Assembly (NCBI GenBank): GCA_005502805.1
Contig: SCMY01000002.1
Span: 1 to 64,000 of the forward strand
Direction: 5' to 3'
Length of the DNA stretch: 64,000 nt
From: Rhizobiales bacterium 2SD
Lineage (GTDB): Bacteria > Pseudomonadota > Alphaproteobacteria > Rhizobiales > Beijerinckiaceae
The notes under the pieces were generated by a model, which saw only the letters and a program-made list of their open reading frames with translations, was not told where the DNA came from and searched no databases. The position numbers and the translations under genes were made by a program. Shown piece by piece: positions 52,814 to 61,914 of this stretch. Each line of letters opens with the position of its first letter. Positions within the stretch are counted from its first letter, which is position 1.

Positions 52814-54352
52814 TCAGCTCATCGTCACCGCGACGAAGCGGACCTCGCCCTGGGCGTTCGAGACCAGCAGCAGGGCCGACTTCTTGCCCTCCTTCTTGAG
52901 GGCGTCGAGCCGCTTGGTGACGTCCTCCGGCGAGTTCACCGGCTCCTGGCCGACCTCAACCACCAGCTCGCCGACCAGGATGCGCTTATCCGCGGCATTG
53001 GAGTTGGCGTCGACCTTGGTGATGACGACGCCCTTGAGCCCGTCCTTGATCGAGTAGCGCTTGCGCAGATCGTCGTTCTGCGCCGAGAACTCCAGGCCGA
53101 GCGCCGAGGCGGTCACGGGCTTGGCGGCCTCGCCCGAAGGCTTGTTGGCCGAGGCCTGCTGGACCTTCTCGCCATCCTCGAGCCGGGCGAGCTTGACCGA
53201 CTTGGTCAGCTCCTTGCCCTTGCGCATCACCTGGATCGGCACGTCCTTGCCGACCTGAGTGCCGGCGACGATGCGCGGCAGCTCGCGCGAATCCTTCACG
53301 TCCTTGCCGTCGAACTTGACGATCACGTCGCCGACTTCGAGGCCGGCCGGCTTGGCCGGGCCCTTCTCGTCGATGCCGGCGATCAGCGCGCCGCGGGCGG
53401 TGCCGAGGCCGAGCGCCTCGGCGGCAGCGTCATCGACGTTCTGGATACGCACGCCGAGCCAGCCGCGACGGGTCTCGCCGAATTCCTTGAGCTGATCGAC
53501 GATATTGGTCGCCAGCGAGGACGGCACGGCGAAGCCGATGCCGACCGAGCCGCCGGTCGGCGACAGGATCGCGGTGTTGATGCCGATCACCTCGCCGGCC
53601 ATGTTGAACAGCGGGCCGCCCGAATTGCCCTTGTTGATGGCCGCATCGGTCTGGATATAGGTGTCGTAGGGACCCTGGTTGATGTCGCGGTTGCGGGCCG
53701 AGACGATGCCCGACGAGACCGAGCCGCCGAGGCCGAACGGGTTGCCGATCGCCATGACCGGGTCGCCGATCCGGGCCTTGTCCGAGTCGCCGAACTTGAC
53801 GAAGGGCAGCGGCTTGTCGTGCTTCACGCGCAGCAGCGCGAGATCGACCTTGGTGTCCTTGCCGACGACCTCGGCCTTGAGGCGCAGGCCGTCGCTGAAC
53901 ACCACAGTGATCTCGTTGGCGTCGCCGATGACGTGGTTGTTGGTCACGACGAGGCCGGACGGATCGACGACGAAGCCGGAACCGGCCGATTGCGAGCGGC
54001 GCTGCTGCGGCGGCTGGTTCTGATTCTGGCCCTGCTCGCCGCCGCGGCCGCGGCGGTTGAAGAACTCCTCGAACAGGTCGCCGAACGGCGTGTCCGGACC
54101 GAGCTGCGGCAGCTGCGGCAGGTTGCGGCCGCGGGTCTCGCTGGTCGTCACCGCCGCGATGTTGACCACCGCCGGCATCACCCGCTCGGCGAGATCGGCG
54201 AGCGAGATCGTGGCGCCATGGGCCTGCGGCGCGGCCTGGACGTTGCCAGGCGCCGGCACAGCCTGGCCGAAGGCGGGCACCGTCGCGAGCGCCATGCCGG
54301 CAACGGTCGCGATCCTCGCCAGGCGGTAGGCGTGGGAATGAGTGAGTGCCAT
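52814..54352 (-). CDS. degP: Do-family periplasmic serine protease
   Basis: 512 aa from ATG 54352 (GAGG six bases upstream); ATG 54370 would add six residues. A signal peptide ends near VPAFGQA. The trypsin-like domain has the triad His in VVTNNHVIGD, Asp in KVDLALLRV and Ser in NKGNSGGPL. Two PDZ domains follow (about 275-370 and about 410-505). It degrades and refolds misfolded envelope proteins. A Gly/Gln-rich LA-loop (NRRGRGGEQGQNQNQ) interrupts the N-terminal part. It lies downstream of hflK-hflC-DUF2065. Confidence 0.93.
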   Translation of the reverse strand: MALTHSHAYRLARIATVAGMALATVPAFGQAVPAPGNVQAAPQAHGATISLADLAERVMPAVVNIAAVTTSETRGRNLPQLPQLGPDTPFGDLFEEFFNRRGRGGEQGQNQNQPPQQRRSQSAGSGFVVDPSGLVVTNNHVIGDANEITVVFSDGLRLKAEVVGKDTKVDLALLRVKHDKPLPFVKFGDSDKARIGDPVMAIGNPFGLGGSVSSGIVSARNRDINQGPYDTYIQTDAAINKGNSGGPLFNMAGEVIGINTAILSPTGGSVGIGFAVPSSLATNIVDQLKEFGETRRGWLGVRIQNVDDAAAEALGLGTARGALIAGIDEKGPAKPAGLEVGDVIVKFDGKDVKDSRELPRIVAGTQVGKDVPIQVMRKGKELTKSVKLARLEDGEKVQQASANKPSGEAAKPVTASALGLEFSAQNDDLRKRYSIKDGLKGVVITKVDANSNAADKRILVGELVVEVGQEPVNSPEDVTKRLDALKKEGKKSALLLVSNAQGEVRFVAVTMS

Positions 54353-54523
54353 CGATGTCCTCATGATCATGATGATGTCGCGCCAAGAGATCGAAGTTGC
54401 TGAGATCGCCTTGGCGGCATTGCAGCGCAGCCGGAATCCGAACGCAACTTAAGAACGCCAAAATGCGGCGGAAGGGCGACGCAAGATCGCGTCATAATGC
54501 CGTGATCGCCCGCGAGGACGCGT

Positions 54524-54709
54524 TCAGCTGCGCACCAGCCAGACGAGGCCGACCCCGACGATCGCCGAGACGATGCCGATCAGGCGCATGCGCTCGACGG
54601 GCGTCTCGGAGGCGCTGCGCAGCGCCTCCTTGGCGATCTCGGGGATAGACGCGAAAAGCAGTCCCTCGATGGCGAAGACCAGGCCGAGCGCCGCGAGGAA
54701 ATCTGTCAT
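54524..54709 (-). CDS. DUF2065 small membrane protein (YjeT-like)
   Basis: 61 aa with two transmembrane helices (FLAALGLVFAIEGLLFASI and IGIVSAIVGVGLVWLVRS). The sequence and its location right after hflC match DUF2065/YjeT, a conserved but uncharacterised membrane protein, typically found in this cluster. Spacing to hflC is 21 bp. Confidence 0.85.
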   Translation of the reverse strand: MTDFLAALGLVFAIEGLLFASIPEIAKEALRSASETPVERMRLIGIVSAIVGVGLVWLVRS

Positions 54710-54730
54710 GCGCAGCGCTCGGTCATAGGG

Positions 54731-55657
54731 TCAGGGCTTCGGGGCCGCCGGCGTCGCCGGGGCCGCGTTGGTCGCCGTGCCGGCGCGTTGGCCGGACGGA
54801 TCGTTGAAGAAGCGGAAGAACGGCGAGTCGGGCGAGAGCAGCATGCGTGTGTCGCCGGACTTGAGGCTCGCTTCATAGGCCTGCATCGAGCGGTAGAAGG
54901 CGAAGAACTCCGGATCCTTGCCGAAGCCTTCGGCGAAGATGCGGTTGCGCTCGCCTTCGCCCTGGCCGCGGATCTCGTCCGACTTCCGCTGCGCCTCGGC
55001 GACGATGACGATCGCCTCGCGTTCGGCGCGTGCCCGGATCTCCTGCGACTGCTGACCACCGAGCGCGCGCGCTTCCGCGGCCTCGCGCTGGCGCTCCGTC
55101 TGCATGCGCTGGAACACCGCCTGGGAGTTGGCCGCCGGCAGGTCGACGCGGCGGAGCCGGACATCGACCACGGTCATGCCGAACCGGGCCGCCTCGCGGT
55201 TCACGTCGTCGCGGATGCGGTTCATCAGCCGCGAACGGTCGGTACGGACCATCGCCGTGAAGCTCGCCTCGGCCAGGACCGAGCGGACGTTACCGTTGAC
55301 GATCGAGGCCAGCTGCGAATTGGCGCGCGGGATGTTGTTGACCGCCTGGTAGAAGCGCAGCGGATCGGAGATCCGGTAGCGCGTGAAAGCGTCGACCACG
55401 AGCCGCTTCTGGTCGGAGGCGATGATTTCCTGCGCCGGCAGGTCGAGATCGAGAATGCGGTTGTCGAGATAGGTGACCTGCTCGAACGGGGCCGGCAGCT
55501 TGAAATAGAGCCCCGGCTCGGTGACGACGCTGCGCACCGCGCCAAAGCGCAGCACGATCGCCGACTGGGTCTGCTGGACGACGAAGGTCGCGGCGTAGAA
55601 GACGATCGCAGCGACGGCGATGACGCCCAGTACGGCGACGCGGAGGAAACCGTTCAT
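54731..55657 (-). CDS. hflC: HflC, SPFH-domain modulator of FtsH
   Basis: 308 aa. One N-terminal transmembrane helix (VAVLGVIAVAAIVFYAATFV) is followed by a prohibitin/SPFH domain (VVQQTQSAIVLRFGAV, VDAFTRYRISDPLRFYQ AV) and a coiled coil. With HflK it forms large ring assemblies around FtsH and regulates degradation of membrane proteins. It overlaps the hflK stop by ATGA. The Pro/Ala-rich C-terminus is unremarkable. Confidence 0.95.
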   Translation of the reverse strand: MNGFLRVAVLGVIAVAAIVFYAATFVVQQTQSAIVLRFGAVRSVVTEPGLYFKLPAPFEQVTYLDNRILDLDLPAQEIIASDQKRLVVDAFTRYRISDPLRFYQAVNNIPRANSQLASIVNGNVRSVLAEASFTAMVRTDRSRLMNRIRDDVNREAARFGMTVVDVRLRRVDLPAANSQAVFQRMQTERQREAAEARALGGQQSQEIRARAEREAIVIVAEAQRKSDEIRGQGEGERNRIFAEGFGKDPEFFAFYRSMQAYEASLKSGDTRMLLSPDSPFFRFFNDPSGQRAGTATNAAPATPAAPKP

Positions 55658-56853
55658 CGGGTCGCTCCCTGCTGCGCCTGGCCCTGCGTCTGGTTCTGGC
55701 CGGCCGGCCGGCGCTGCTGGTGCTGGCCGAGCTCGCCGAGAGGCAGATAGGGTACGACGCCGTTGCCGTTGCTGTTCTGGTCGAGGATCACCTTGTCCAT
55801 GCCGCCGAAGACGCGCTCCATGGTTTCGAGGAAGAGGCGCTCGCGAGTCACGGCGGGCGCGTTCTTGTACTGCTCATACACCGAGTTGAAGCGGCTGATC
55901 TGACCCAGCGCCTCGTTGACCGTCTGGTCCTTGAAGGCTTCGGCCGACTGGACGAGCTGTGCCGCGCGACCGCGCGACTCGGGCACGACCTGGTTGGCAT
56001 AGGTCTCGGCCTGGTTGCGCAGGCGCTCCTGGTCGGCGCGCGCCGCCTGGACGTCACGGAAGGCGTCGATGACCTGCTGCGGCGGGTCGACCTTCTGGAG
56101 CTGCACCAGCCGGATCAGCACGCCGGCGCGATAGGTGTTCAGCGTGTCCTGCATCAGCTGGCGCACTTCTGTCTCGATCGCGGCGCGATCGGTGGTCAGC
56201 ACCGGCTGGATGTTGCGCCGGCCGATAACTTCGCGCACCGCGCTCTCGGCCACCGCCTTCACCGTGCCCGGCGGGTCCTGGATGTTGAAGACATAGGCCT
56301 CGGGCGCACCCGGATCGATCTGCCACTGCACGATCACGTCGATATCGACGATGTTCTCGTCGCCGGTCAGCATCAGGCTTTCCTCGCCGACATCGGTCTG
56401 GCGCGAGGTGCGCGCCGATTCGACGGTGCGGAAGCCGACCTCGGTGGTGATGACGTTGGTCACCTGCGGCTTGATCACGCTGCCGATCGGATAAGGAAGG
56501 TTGTAGTTCAAGCCCTGCGCAGTCTTGCCGACATATTTGCCGAAGATCAGGTTGAGGCCGACCTCGTTGGGCCGCACCGTGTAGACGCCGGTAGCGAGCC
56601 AGAGCAGTGCAAGAACGAGGCCCGCGAGCAGAAGCCCGCGCCCGCCGAGATTGCCGCCAGGCATGAAGTTCTTGAGCCGGTCCTGGCCGCGCCGGATGAT
56701 CTCCTCGAGATCAGGCGGGGTGTTGCCGCCGGAAGGACCACCGCCGCCCCAGGGGCCGCCGCCATTGCCGCCGCCGCCACGCTGGCCCCATGGACCACCG
56801 CCACCGCCGCCGCCACTGCCGCCGCTTCCACCGCTCTGGTTACTCCAAGGCAT
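55654..56853 (-). CDS. hflK: HflK, SPFH-domain modulator of FtsH
   Basis: 399 aa. A Gly-rich cytoplasmic N-terminus (about 1-45), one transmembrane segment (GLLLAGLVLALLWLATGVYT), the SPFH domain (VGLNLIFGKYVGKTAQGLNY) and a coiled coil with AFRDVQAARADQERLRNQAE are present. The C-terminus is Gln/Gly-rich. Partner of HflC. The region upstream carries a divergent, AT-rich DHFR gene rather than the folA usually found beside hflK in this group. Confidence 0.95.
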   Translation of the reverse strand: MPWSNQSGGSGGSGGGGGGGPWGQRGGGGNGGGPWGGGGPSGGNTPPDLEEIIRRGQDRLKNFMPGGNLGGRGLLLAGLVLALLWLATGVYTVRPNEVGLNLIFGKYVGKTAQGLNYNLPYPIGSVIKPQVTNVITTEVGFRTVESARTSRQTDVGEESLMLTGDENIVDIDVIVQWQIDPGAPEAYVFNIQDPPGTVKAVAESAVREVIGRRNIQPVLTTDRAAIETEVRQLMQDTLNTYRAGVLIRLVQLQKVDPPQQVIDAFRDVQAARADQERLRNQAETYANQVVPESRGRAAQLVQSAEAFKDQTVNEALGQISRFNSVYEQYKNAPAVTRERLFLETMERVFGGMDKVILDQNSNGNGVVPYLPLGELGQHQQRRPAGQNQTQGQAQQGATR

Positions 56854-57116
56854 GCCTCAGCCGTTCCTCATTCTTTGCTTCGACCGTGCATAGCTGAACG
56901 GCAGAACGCTGTCAGCGCCATCCGGCGCAATGGGCGTTGAATTGGGCATCGGCCACGGATTCGTCAACGACGCAAGCCCCTTTGGTCGTAGACCCTTCGT
57001 CGCAGCCGCGGCTGTTGTACCTCACGGCGGACCCTAGCCATGCCGCAAACGAACATTGAGCACGCGCGCTATATGTGGTTAGACCGCCCCCAATCGAGCA
57101 ATGGCGAAGAATCAAA

Positions 57117-57830
57117 GTGATAGTAAAAACAAGCAAAATCGCCAAGAGCAAGGCGCGGAAGATTAGACTTCCGTCTGTATCATCGATCGTGGCCCGCAGC
57201 TATCCCGATATGATTATCGGAGATGACAACACCTTACCTTGGAAACTGCGAACAGACCTCCAGCATTTCCGCCGCACAACGGACGGGAAAGCTATCATCA
57301 TGGGAAGAAAAACATTCGAATCTATCGGGAAACCCCTTCCAAATAGATATAATATTGTCCTATCGCGCACATTAGGAGAAGATCGCCCCAATCTTATTTG
57401 GGCAAAAGACTATGAATCAGCATTGTATTTCGCTGATTTCTTCTCAATTGCGCGCGGTCATCGTGAGTTTTTTGTCATTGGCGGCGCGCAGATGTATGCA
57501 ATGTTCGACGCATTTATTAATAAAGTCTATCTCACAGAAGTTTTCTCGAGCATGATTAGGGGCGATGCGAAATTTGAAATCGGTTTCGACCCAGAAATTT
57601 GGCGCACCATCAAAGAAGAGGAGTTCCCATCCACGAATCATGACCAATATCCATTCCGGATATCGGTCAAACGAAAGCGCATCGACACGATAAGAGATGA
57701 GATGATCGATAAATTTCTTAAACCAGGTCGTGATTTACTGGCCCTCAGACATCGAGCGGAAGAAACAAGCGGCATTCAAGCCGACGACCAATTTGCTGCT
57801 TCCGCGGAGCAGTTCGCCCTCGATCTCTGA
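57117..57830 (+). CDS. AT-rich dihydrofolate reductase, probably horizontally acquired
   Basis: 237 aa if started at GTG 57117, 251 aa from GTG 57075; no convincing ribosome binding site decides. IVARSYPDMIIGDDNTLPWK LRTDLQHFRRTT carries the DHFR core with the catalytic Asp and Trp, and IIMGRKTFESIGKPLPNR and FFVIGGAQMYAMF are NADPH-binding motifs. A C-terminal extension of about 60 residues (VKRKRIDTIRDEMIDKFLKP ...) is unusual. Base composition is far lower in GC than the flanks (22 of 60 bases at 57301-57360). It abuts the GNAT stop directly. It probably makes tetrahydrofolate; trimethoprim resistance is possible but unproven. Confidence 0.85.
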   Translation: MIVKTSKIAKSKARKIRLPSVSSIVARSYPDMIIGDDNTLPWKLRTDLQHFRRTTDGKAIIMGRKTFESIGKPLPNRYNIVLSRTLGEDRPNLIWAKDYESALYFADFFSIARGHREFFVIGGAQMYAMFDAFINKVYLTEVFSSMIRGDAKFEIGFDPEIWRTIKEEEFPSTNHDQYPFRISVKRKRIDTIRDEMIDKFLKPGRDLLALRHRAEETSGIQADDQFAASAEQFALDL

Positions 57831-58310
57831 TTAACCGCCGGCGAGCTTGCGCAGCGCCTCGCCGTCGACCCGCTTCACCGTCCATTCGCTCTGCGCCACC
57901 GCGCCGATCGAGCGGTAGAACACCCGCGACGGCTCGTTCCAGTTCAGCACCCACCAGGCGAAGCGCGAGAGCCCCTCGTCGATGCAGCGTTTCGCCAGGC
58001 GCACCATCAGCGCCTTGCCGATGCCGCGGCCGCGCTGCTCCGGCCGCACATAGAGGTCCTCGAGCCAGATGCCGTGCCGGCCGGTGAAGGTCGAATACGT
58101 GTAGAACCAGATCGCAAAGCCGGCGGGAGCGCCGTCCCATTCGGCGATGTCGCAGAACACCTTTGGCTCGGGCCCGAACAGGGCCGCCGCCATGTCGGCC
58201 TCATCGGCCTCGACCTCATGCAGCAGCTTCTCGTATTCGGCGAGTTCGCGCACGAAGGAGAGCACCAATCCAGCCTCGTCGGGCCGGGCGGGACGGATGG
58301 ACAGCGTCAT
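57831..58310 (-). CDS. GNAT-family N-acetyltransferase
   Basis: 159 aa. Motifs IRPARPDEAGLVLSFVRELA at the start and LEDLYVRPEQRGRGIGKALM (acetyl-CoA pyrophosphate loop RGRGIGK) define the fold. The sequence WWVLNWNEPSRVFYRSIGA matches the diamine/thialysine acetyltransferase-like subgroup that acetylates polyamines or related amines. It lies near hflK, and its stop abuts the DHFR stop with no intervening base. Confidence 0.85.
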   Translation of the reverse strand: MTLSIRPARPDEAGLVLSFVRELAEYEKLLHEVEADEADMAAALFGPEPKVFCDIAEWDGAPAGFAIWFYTYSTFTGRHGIWLEDLYVRPEQRGRGIGKALMVRLAKRCIDEGLSRFAWWVLNWNEPSRVFYRSIGAVAQSEWTVKRVDGEALRKLAGG

Positions 58311-58524
58311 GGGGCGATCGGCGCCCTGGTCGCTCGAAGCAGGTCATAGCGCTCGATCATGATACCCTCGAAGCGGAAGGCGATCGCGCGGAACCGCCAA
58401 GGCTGCCATTCCGGCCGCGGGATTGAGAATCGCACGAACCGGCGATCGTGCTTACATCACCGCAGGCCTCATCACATAGATGGCCGCGCGGCGTCCCCGA
58501 ATTGCCGCGGCGATGCGCCCGCGT

Positions 58525-60153
58525 TCAGATGTCCGTGGCGGCGATCACCGCGTCGACATCCGTCACGACACAGACATTCTGCATGGCATAGTTGACCGAA
58601 ACCGTGTGCCATTCGGCGTTCATCGTCGAGCAGGCGTCCTCCGGCACCACCATGAAATAGCCCTTGTCGGCGCCGGTGCGGGCGGTGTGCTCGATCGACA
58701 TGTTGGTCCAGGCGCCGGTGACGATCACGATGTCGCGGCCGAGCGCCCTGAGTACGGTCTCCAGCCGCGTGCCCTCCCAGGCACTCATGCGCTGCTTCTC
58801 GACGATGTGGTCGCCGTTCTGCGCCTCCAGCCCCGGCACGGGCGCAGCGCCCCAGGTGCCGCGCACCAGCGCCTTCGCATCGGCGAGCCCCTCGAACAAC
58901 GGCGCGTTCATGGTGACGCCCGGCGTGCCGGCCTCGACGATGAACCAGACATGGATCACCGGGATGCCGCGCGCCCGCGCCGCCTGCGCGAGACGCGCGC
59001 CGTTGGCGATCGCGTTCTGCTGGCGGCAGTGCTCCGGCGAGCCCGAGCTGGCGAAGGCACCTCCCTCCATCACCACGTCGTTCTGCATGTCCTGGATGAT
59101 CAGGGCGCAGCGCGACGGATCGAGCCGGTAGCCGGATGCGGCCTTCTTCGTGCCGTTCGCCGAGACGGAGGCAGTGGGGCTGACGTCTCCGTCTGGTCGC
59201 TCCGCCGCAGTGCGGTCACGGCTCGCCGTTCCGGCGCCGGCGTTGCTCGTCCTCATGTAAGGCTCGATGCGCGGACCGACCTTGGTCTCGACCGCATAGA
59301 GCGAATGGCTGGCGGTCAGGAAGAGCGTGCGCCAGTCCGGCCCGCCCCAGGTCAGGTTGCCGACGAGTTCGGGCACACGCAGCTTGCCGATCAGCTCGCC
59401 CTTGATCGAGTAGACCCAGACGCCGCCGGGGCCCGTCACCCAGATGTTGCCCTGCGCATCGCATTTCATCCCGTCGGGGACGCCGGGTTCTGTGCCGACG
59501 ATGCCGGAGGCGAAGATCCGGCCGGAGCCGAGCCGCCCGTCCGGCTTGATCTCGAAGACGCGGATGTTGTGCTGGACGGTGTCGTTGACGAAGAGCCGGT
59601 CTTCGGTGGGGCAGAAGCAGAGCCCGTTCGGCTGGTCGAAGAGATAGCGGTCGACCAGGAGCTGCGGTGCGCCGCCTTCCGGGGGTATCCGGAACACGCC
59701 CTGGAAACCCAGTTGGCGCGGCCGCTCGACACCGAAGACCGGCATGCGGCCATACCAGGGATCGGAAAAATAGATCGCCCCGTCCGACTTCACCACGACG
59801 TCGTTGGGGCTGTTGAGCTCCATCCCCTCGAAGTGAGAGGCGATGACCTCGCGCTGCCCGTCCGCCCGCTCCCGCACCAGCGACGAGGTCGCGTGCTCGC
59901 AGACGATCAGGTCGAGCGCAGCATCATAGGTCATGCCGTTGCATTTGTTCGCCGGCCGCCTGACTTCGCGCACGCCGTTCTTGTCCCAGCGGCGCCGGAC
60001 ATCGCCCGGCATGTCCGAGAACAGCAGGTGCTGCTCGCGCGGATGCCAGATCGGACCCTCTGAGAATTCAAAGCCGGTGCCGAGCTGGCGCACCGGCGCC
60101 CAGAGGTCGATCAGGTCGGCGAAGCCGGGCTGGACAGCGGTATGGGTGGTCAT
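58525..60153 (-). CDS. Fusion: SMP-30/gluconolactonase domain and isochorismatase-fold hydrolase
   Basis: 542 aa from ATG 60153. Residues about 15-300 form a six-bladed SMP-30/gluconolactonase-like propeller, with metal ligands at E32 (FSEGPIW), N117 (NSPNDVV) and D227 (VPDGMKC). After a Ser/Ala/Gly-rich linker (301-340), residues 341-542 are an isochorismatase/cysteine hydrolase fold with D355 (IIQDMQND) and K453 (VEKQRMSAW). The nucleophile position is Ser486 (TNMSIEHTAR), where most family members have Cys. The protein would hydrolyse a lactone and possibly an amide or ether. It is the last gene of the coxDE-hydrolase operon. Confidence 0.82.
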   Translation of the reverse strand: MTTHTAVQPGFADLIDLWAPVRQLGTGFEFSEGPIWHPREQHLLFSDMPGDVRRRWDKNGVREVRRPANKCNGMTYDAALDLIVCEHATSSLVRERADGQREVIASHFEGMELNSPNDVVVKSDGAIYFSDPWYGRMPVFGVERPRQLGFQGVFRIPPEGGAPQLLVDRYLFDQPNGLCFCPTEDRLFVNDTVQHNIRVFEIKPDGRLGSGRIFASGIVGTEPGVPDGMKCDAQGNIWVTGPGGVWVYSIKGELIGKLRVPELVGNLTWGGPDWRTLFLTASHSLYAVETKVGPRIEPYMRTSNAGAGTASRDRTAAERPDGDVSPTASVSANGTKKAASGYRLDPSRCALIIQDMQNDVVMEGGAFASSGSPEHCRQQNAIANGARLAQAARARGIPVIHVWFIVEAGTPGVTMNAPLFEGLADAKALVRGTWGAAPVPGLEAQNGDHIVEKQRMSAWEGTRLETVLRALGRDIVIVTGAWTNMSIEHTARTGADKGYFMVVPEDACSTMNAEWHTVSVNYAMQNVCVVTDVDAVIAATDI

Positions 60154-60166
60154 GCGGCCGGCTCCG

Positions 60167-61015
60167 TCAGGCCGCGAACCAGTTGCGGGCTGGCAGCGAC
60201 TGCACGACCGGGCCTGGCACGGCCATGTCCATCCGGCCGACGACCTGGCCATGGGCGATCTTGGCCGGCTTGTCATGCACCGGCAGCAGGAAGGCGCCGT
60301 TGGCGAGCAGCTTCTTGATCGCCGCCTTCTCCTCGCGCTTGGAGACACCGTGATTGCCGGTGGTGCGCGGCTCGTTGGCGTGCAGCTCGTGGAAGGGCGA
60401 GACGATCTGGTCGTTGAAGTCGTAGATCACGTCGCCGCAGATGATGGCGCGCCCTGCATTGGTGTCGACATGGACGTTCATCGAGCCTTCGGTATGGGCG
60501 CCGGCGGCTTCGAGATAGCAGCCGGGGAAGAGCTCGATCATCCCGGACAGCTCGAGGTCCTCGAAGCGCAGCGCGTCGCGCGTATGCAGGCGGTCGATCA
60601 GGTGCTTGATGTCGGGCGCCGGGTATTGCGGGTGCATCAGTCCGGAGACCGAATATTCGAGCTCGCGCCGGTTGACGAGCACCGTCGTGTTCATCGGGAA
60701 GAGCTCATCCTTGCCGGCATGATCGATATGGAGATGGGTGTGCATGACATAGCGCACGTCGCCCATTCGCACCCCGTGCTTGGCGAGCTGGTTCTCGATC
60801 ATGTTCTCGTGGAACTGGAGGCCGCGCATACCGAGGCTCTCCATGATCTGGTTGTGGCGGTAGCCGGTGTCGACCACCACCGGCCAGGGCCCGCCGAGGA
60901 TCAGGAAGCCATAGGTCGGCACGCGGCGGGTGCGGCCGCAATCGCGGCCGAGCACGAGGAAGCTCGATTCCAGCTCGATGTCGCCATAGTCGAGGATCTT
61001 GATTTCGAGGGCCAT
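60167..61015 (-). CDS. Metallo-beta-lactamase-fold lactonase (AHL-lactonase-like)
   Basis: 282 aa. The zinc-binding motif HTHLHIDHAG (H94, H96, D98, H99) and later GAHTEG, ICGDVIYD and LLPVHDKP supply the dinuclear metal site typical of N-acyl homoserine lactonases (AiiA class). Position in an operon with two other hydrolases suggests a catabolic lactone or cyclic-amide substrate rather than quorum quenching. It starts 17 bp after the amidohydrolase stop and ends 13 bp before the fusion gene. Confidence 0.85.
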   Translation of the reverse strand: MALEIKILDYGDIELESSFLVLGRDCGRTRRVPTYGFLILGGPWPVVVDTGYRHNQIMESLGMRGLQFHENMIENQLAKHGVRMGDVRYVMHTHLHIDHAGKDELFPMNTTVLVNRRELEYSVSGLMHPQYPAPDIKHLIDRLHTRDALRFEDLELSGMIELFPGCYLEAAGAHTEGSMNVHVDTNAGRAIICGDVIYDFNDQIVSPFHELHANEPRTTGNHGVSKREEKAAIKKLLANGAFLLPVHDKPAKIAHGQVVGRMDMAVPGPVVQSLPARNWFAA

Positions 61016-61032
61016 GGAAGTCCTCCCCTTGA

Positions 61033-61914
61033 TTATTGGCTGAGGCGGTAGACCCGCCTCGCAGTCTCGTTGAACACGGCCGCCTGCGCGGCTTGCGGCA
61101 CCGCGGCGCGATGCGCAGCGATCAGCTCGGCATAGGACGTCCAGAGCTTCTCGATCGGGAAATTGGAGCCGAACAGGCAGCGTTCAGGCCCGAACAGGGC
61201 AAGCGTCTCGCCGATGATGAAGGCGATCGTCTCGGGATCGTTGCGGCGCAGGAAGGTGCCGAGGCCGGAGAGCTTGCTGGTGATGTTGGGCTGGCCAGCC
61301 AGCAGCGTCATGCCTTCGCGCCAGGCGGCGATGCCCTCCGGCGACAAGTCCTCCAGCATGCCGGCATGCTGGAGCACGAAGGTCACCTTCGGGCAGGCGG
61401 CGGCGAGCTCGGCCGCGCCGGCCATCTGGCCGGCGAAGACCTGGAGGTCGAAGCTGAAGCCGTATTCCGCCAGCCGCCCGACATTGGCGATCAGCCGGGG
61501 ATCGCGGGCGAGATCGGGCCCGCTGGCGAAGCGGTAGAGCGCGTTCTCGTGCCAGTGCAATTGCATGCGCACGCCGCGCACCCGGTTATTGCGCGCGAGC
61601 TGGTCGAGCTGCGGGCGCACATCCCCCGCGAGCATGTCGGCATACGCGACGATGGCGATCGGGAAGCCTGATTCCTCCGACGCCCGCGAGACGTAGGCGA
61701 CCTCGTCGAGATAGCGATCGACCGCCCAGTTTGCCTGGACATAGACGGCTTCAGTCACGCCCGCGGGCCGACAATCGCCGAGATACTCCGCGATCGGATA
61801 GTCGCGCCGGATCGGCTCATAGGGGCCGAAGATGCGCGGCTGCATCGGCCCGAGCAGCCAGGGCAGATCGGCCTGCCGCCAGATGTGGAAATGGGAATCG
61901 ACGAAACCGGTCAT
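61033..61914 (-). CDS. Amidohydrolase-2-family TIM-barrel hydrolase
   Basis: 293 aa. The N-terminal DSHFHIW (HxH metal ligands), LQHAGM (third His) and LFGSNFPIEKL near the end mark the COG3618-like amidohydrolase subgroup, where the last acidic ligand is often Asn. Relatives include lactonases such as pyrone-dicarboxylate and sugar-lactone hydrolases. It overlaps the coxE-like gene stop by ATGA, tying it to the molybdenum-enzyme maturation pair. Confidence 0.85.
   Translation of the reverse strand: MTGFVDSHFHIWRQADLPWLLGPMQPRIFGPYEPIRRDYPIAEYLGDCRPAGVTEAVYVQANWAVDRYLDEVAYVSRASEESGFPIAIVAYADMLAGDVRPQLDQLARNNRVRGVRMQLHWHENALYRFASGPDLARDPRLIANVGRLAEYGFSFDLQVFAGQMAGAAELAAACPKVTFVLQHAGMLEDLSPEGIAAWREGMTLLAGQPNITSKLSGLGTFLRRNDPETIAFIIGETLALFGPERCLFGSNFPIEKLWTSYAELIAAHRAAVPQAAQAAVFNETARRVYRLSQ

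Noticed and set aside
57101..57166. 21-aa frame MAKNQSDSKNKQNRQEQGAED before the DHFR core
   Set aside because: No ribosome binding site and low-complexity composition; it more likely reflects uncertain DHFR start in AT-rich DNA.
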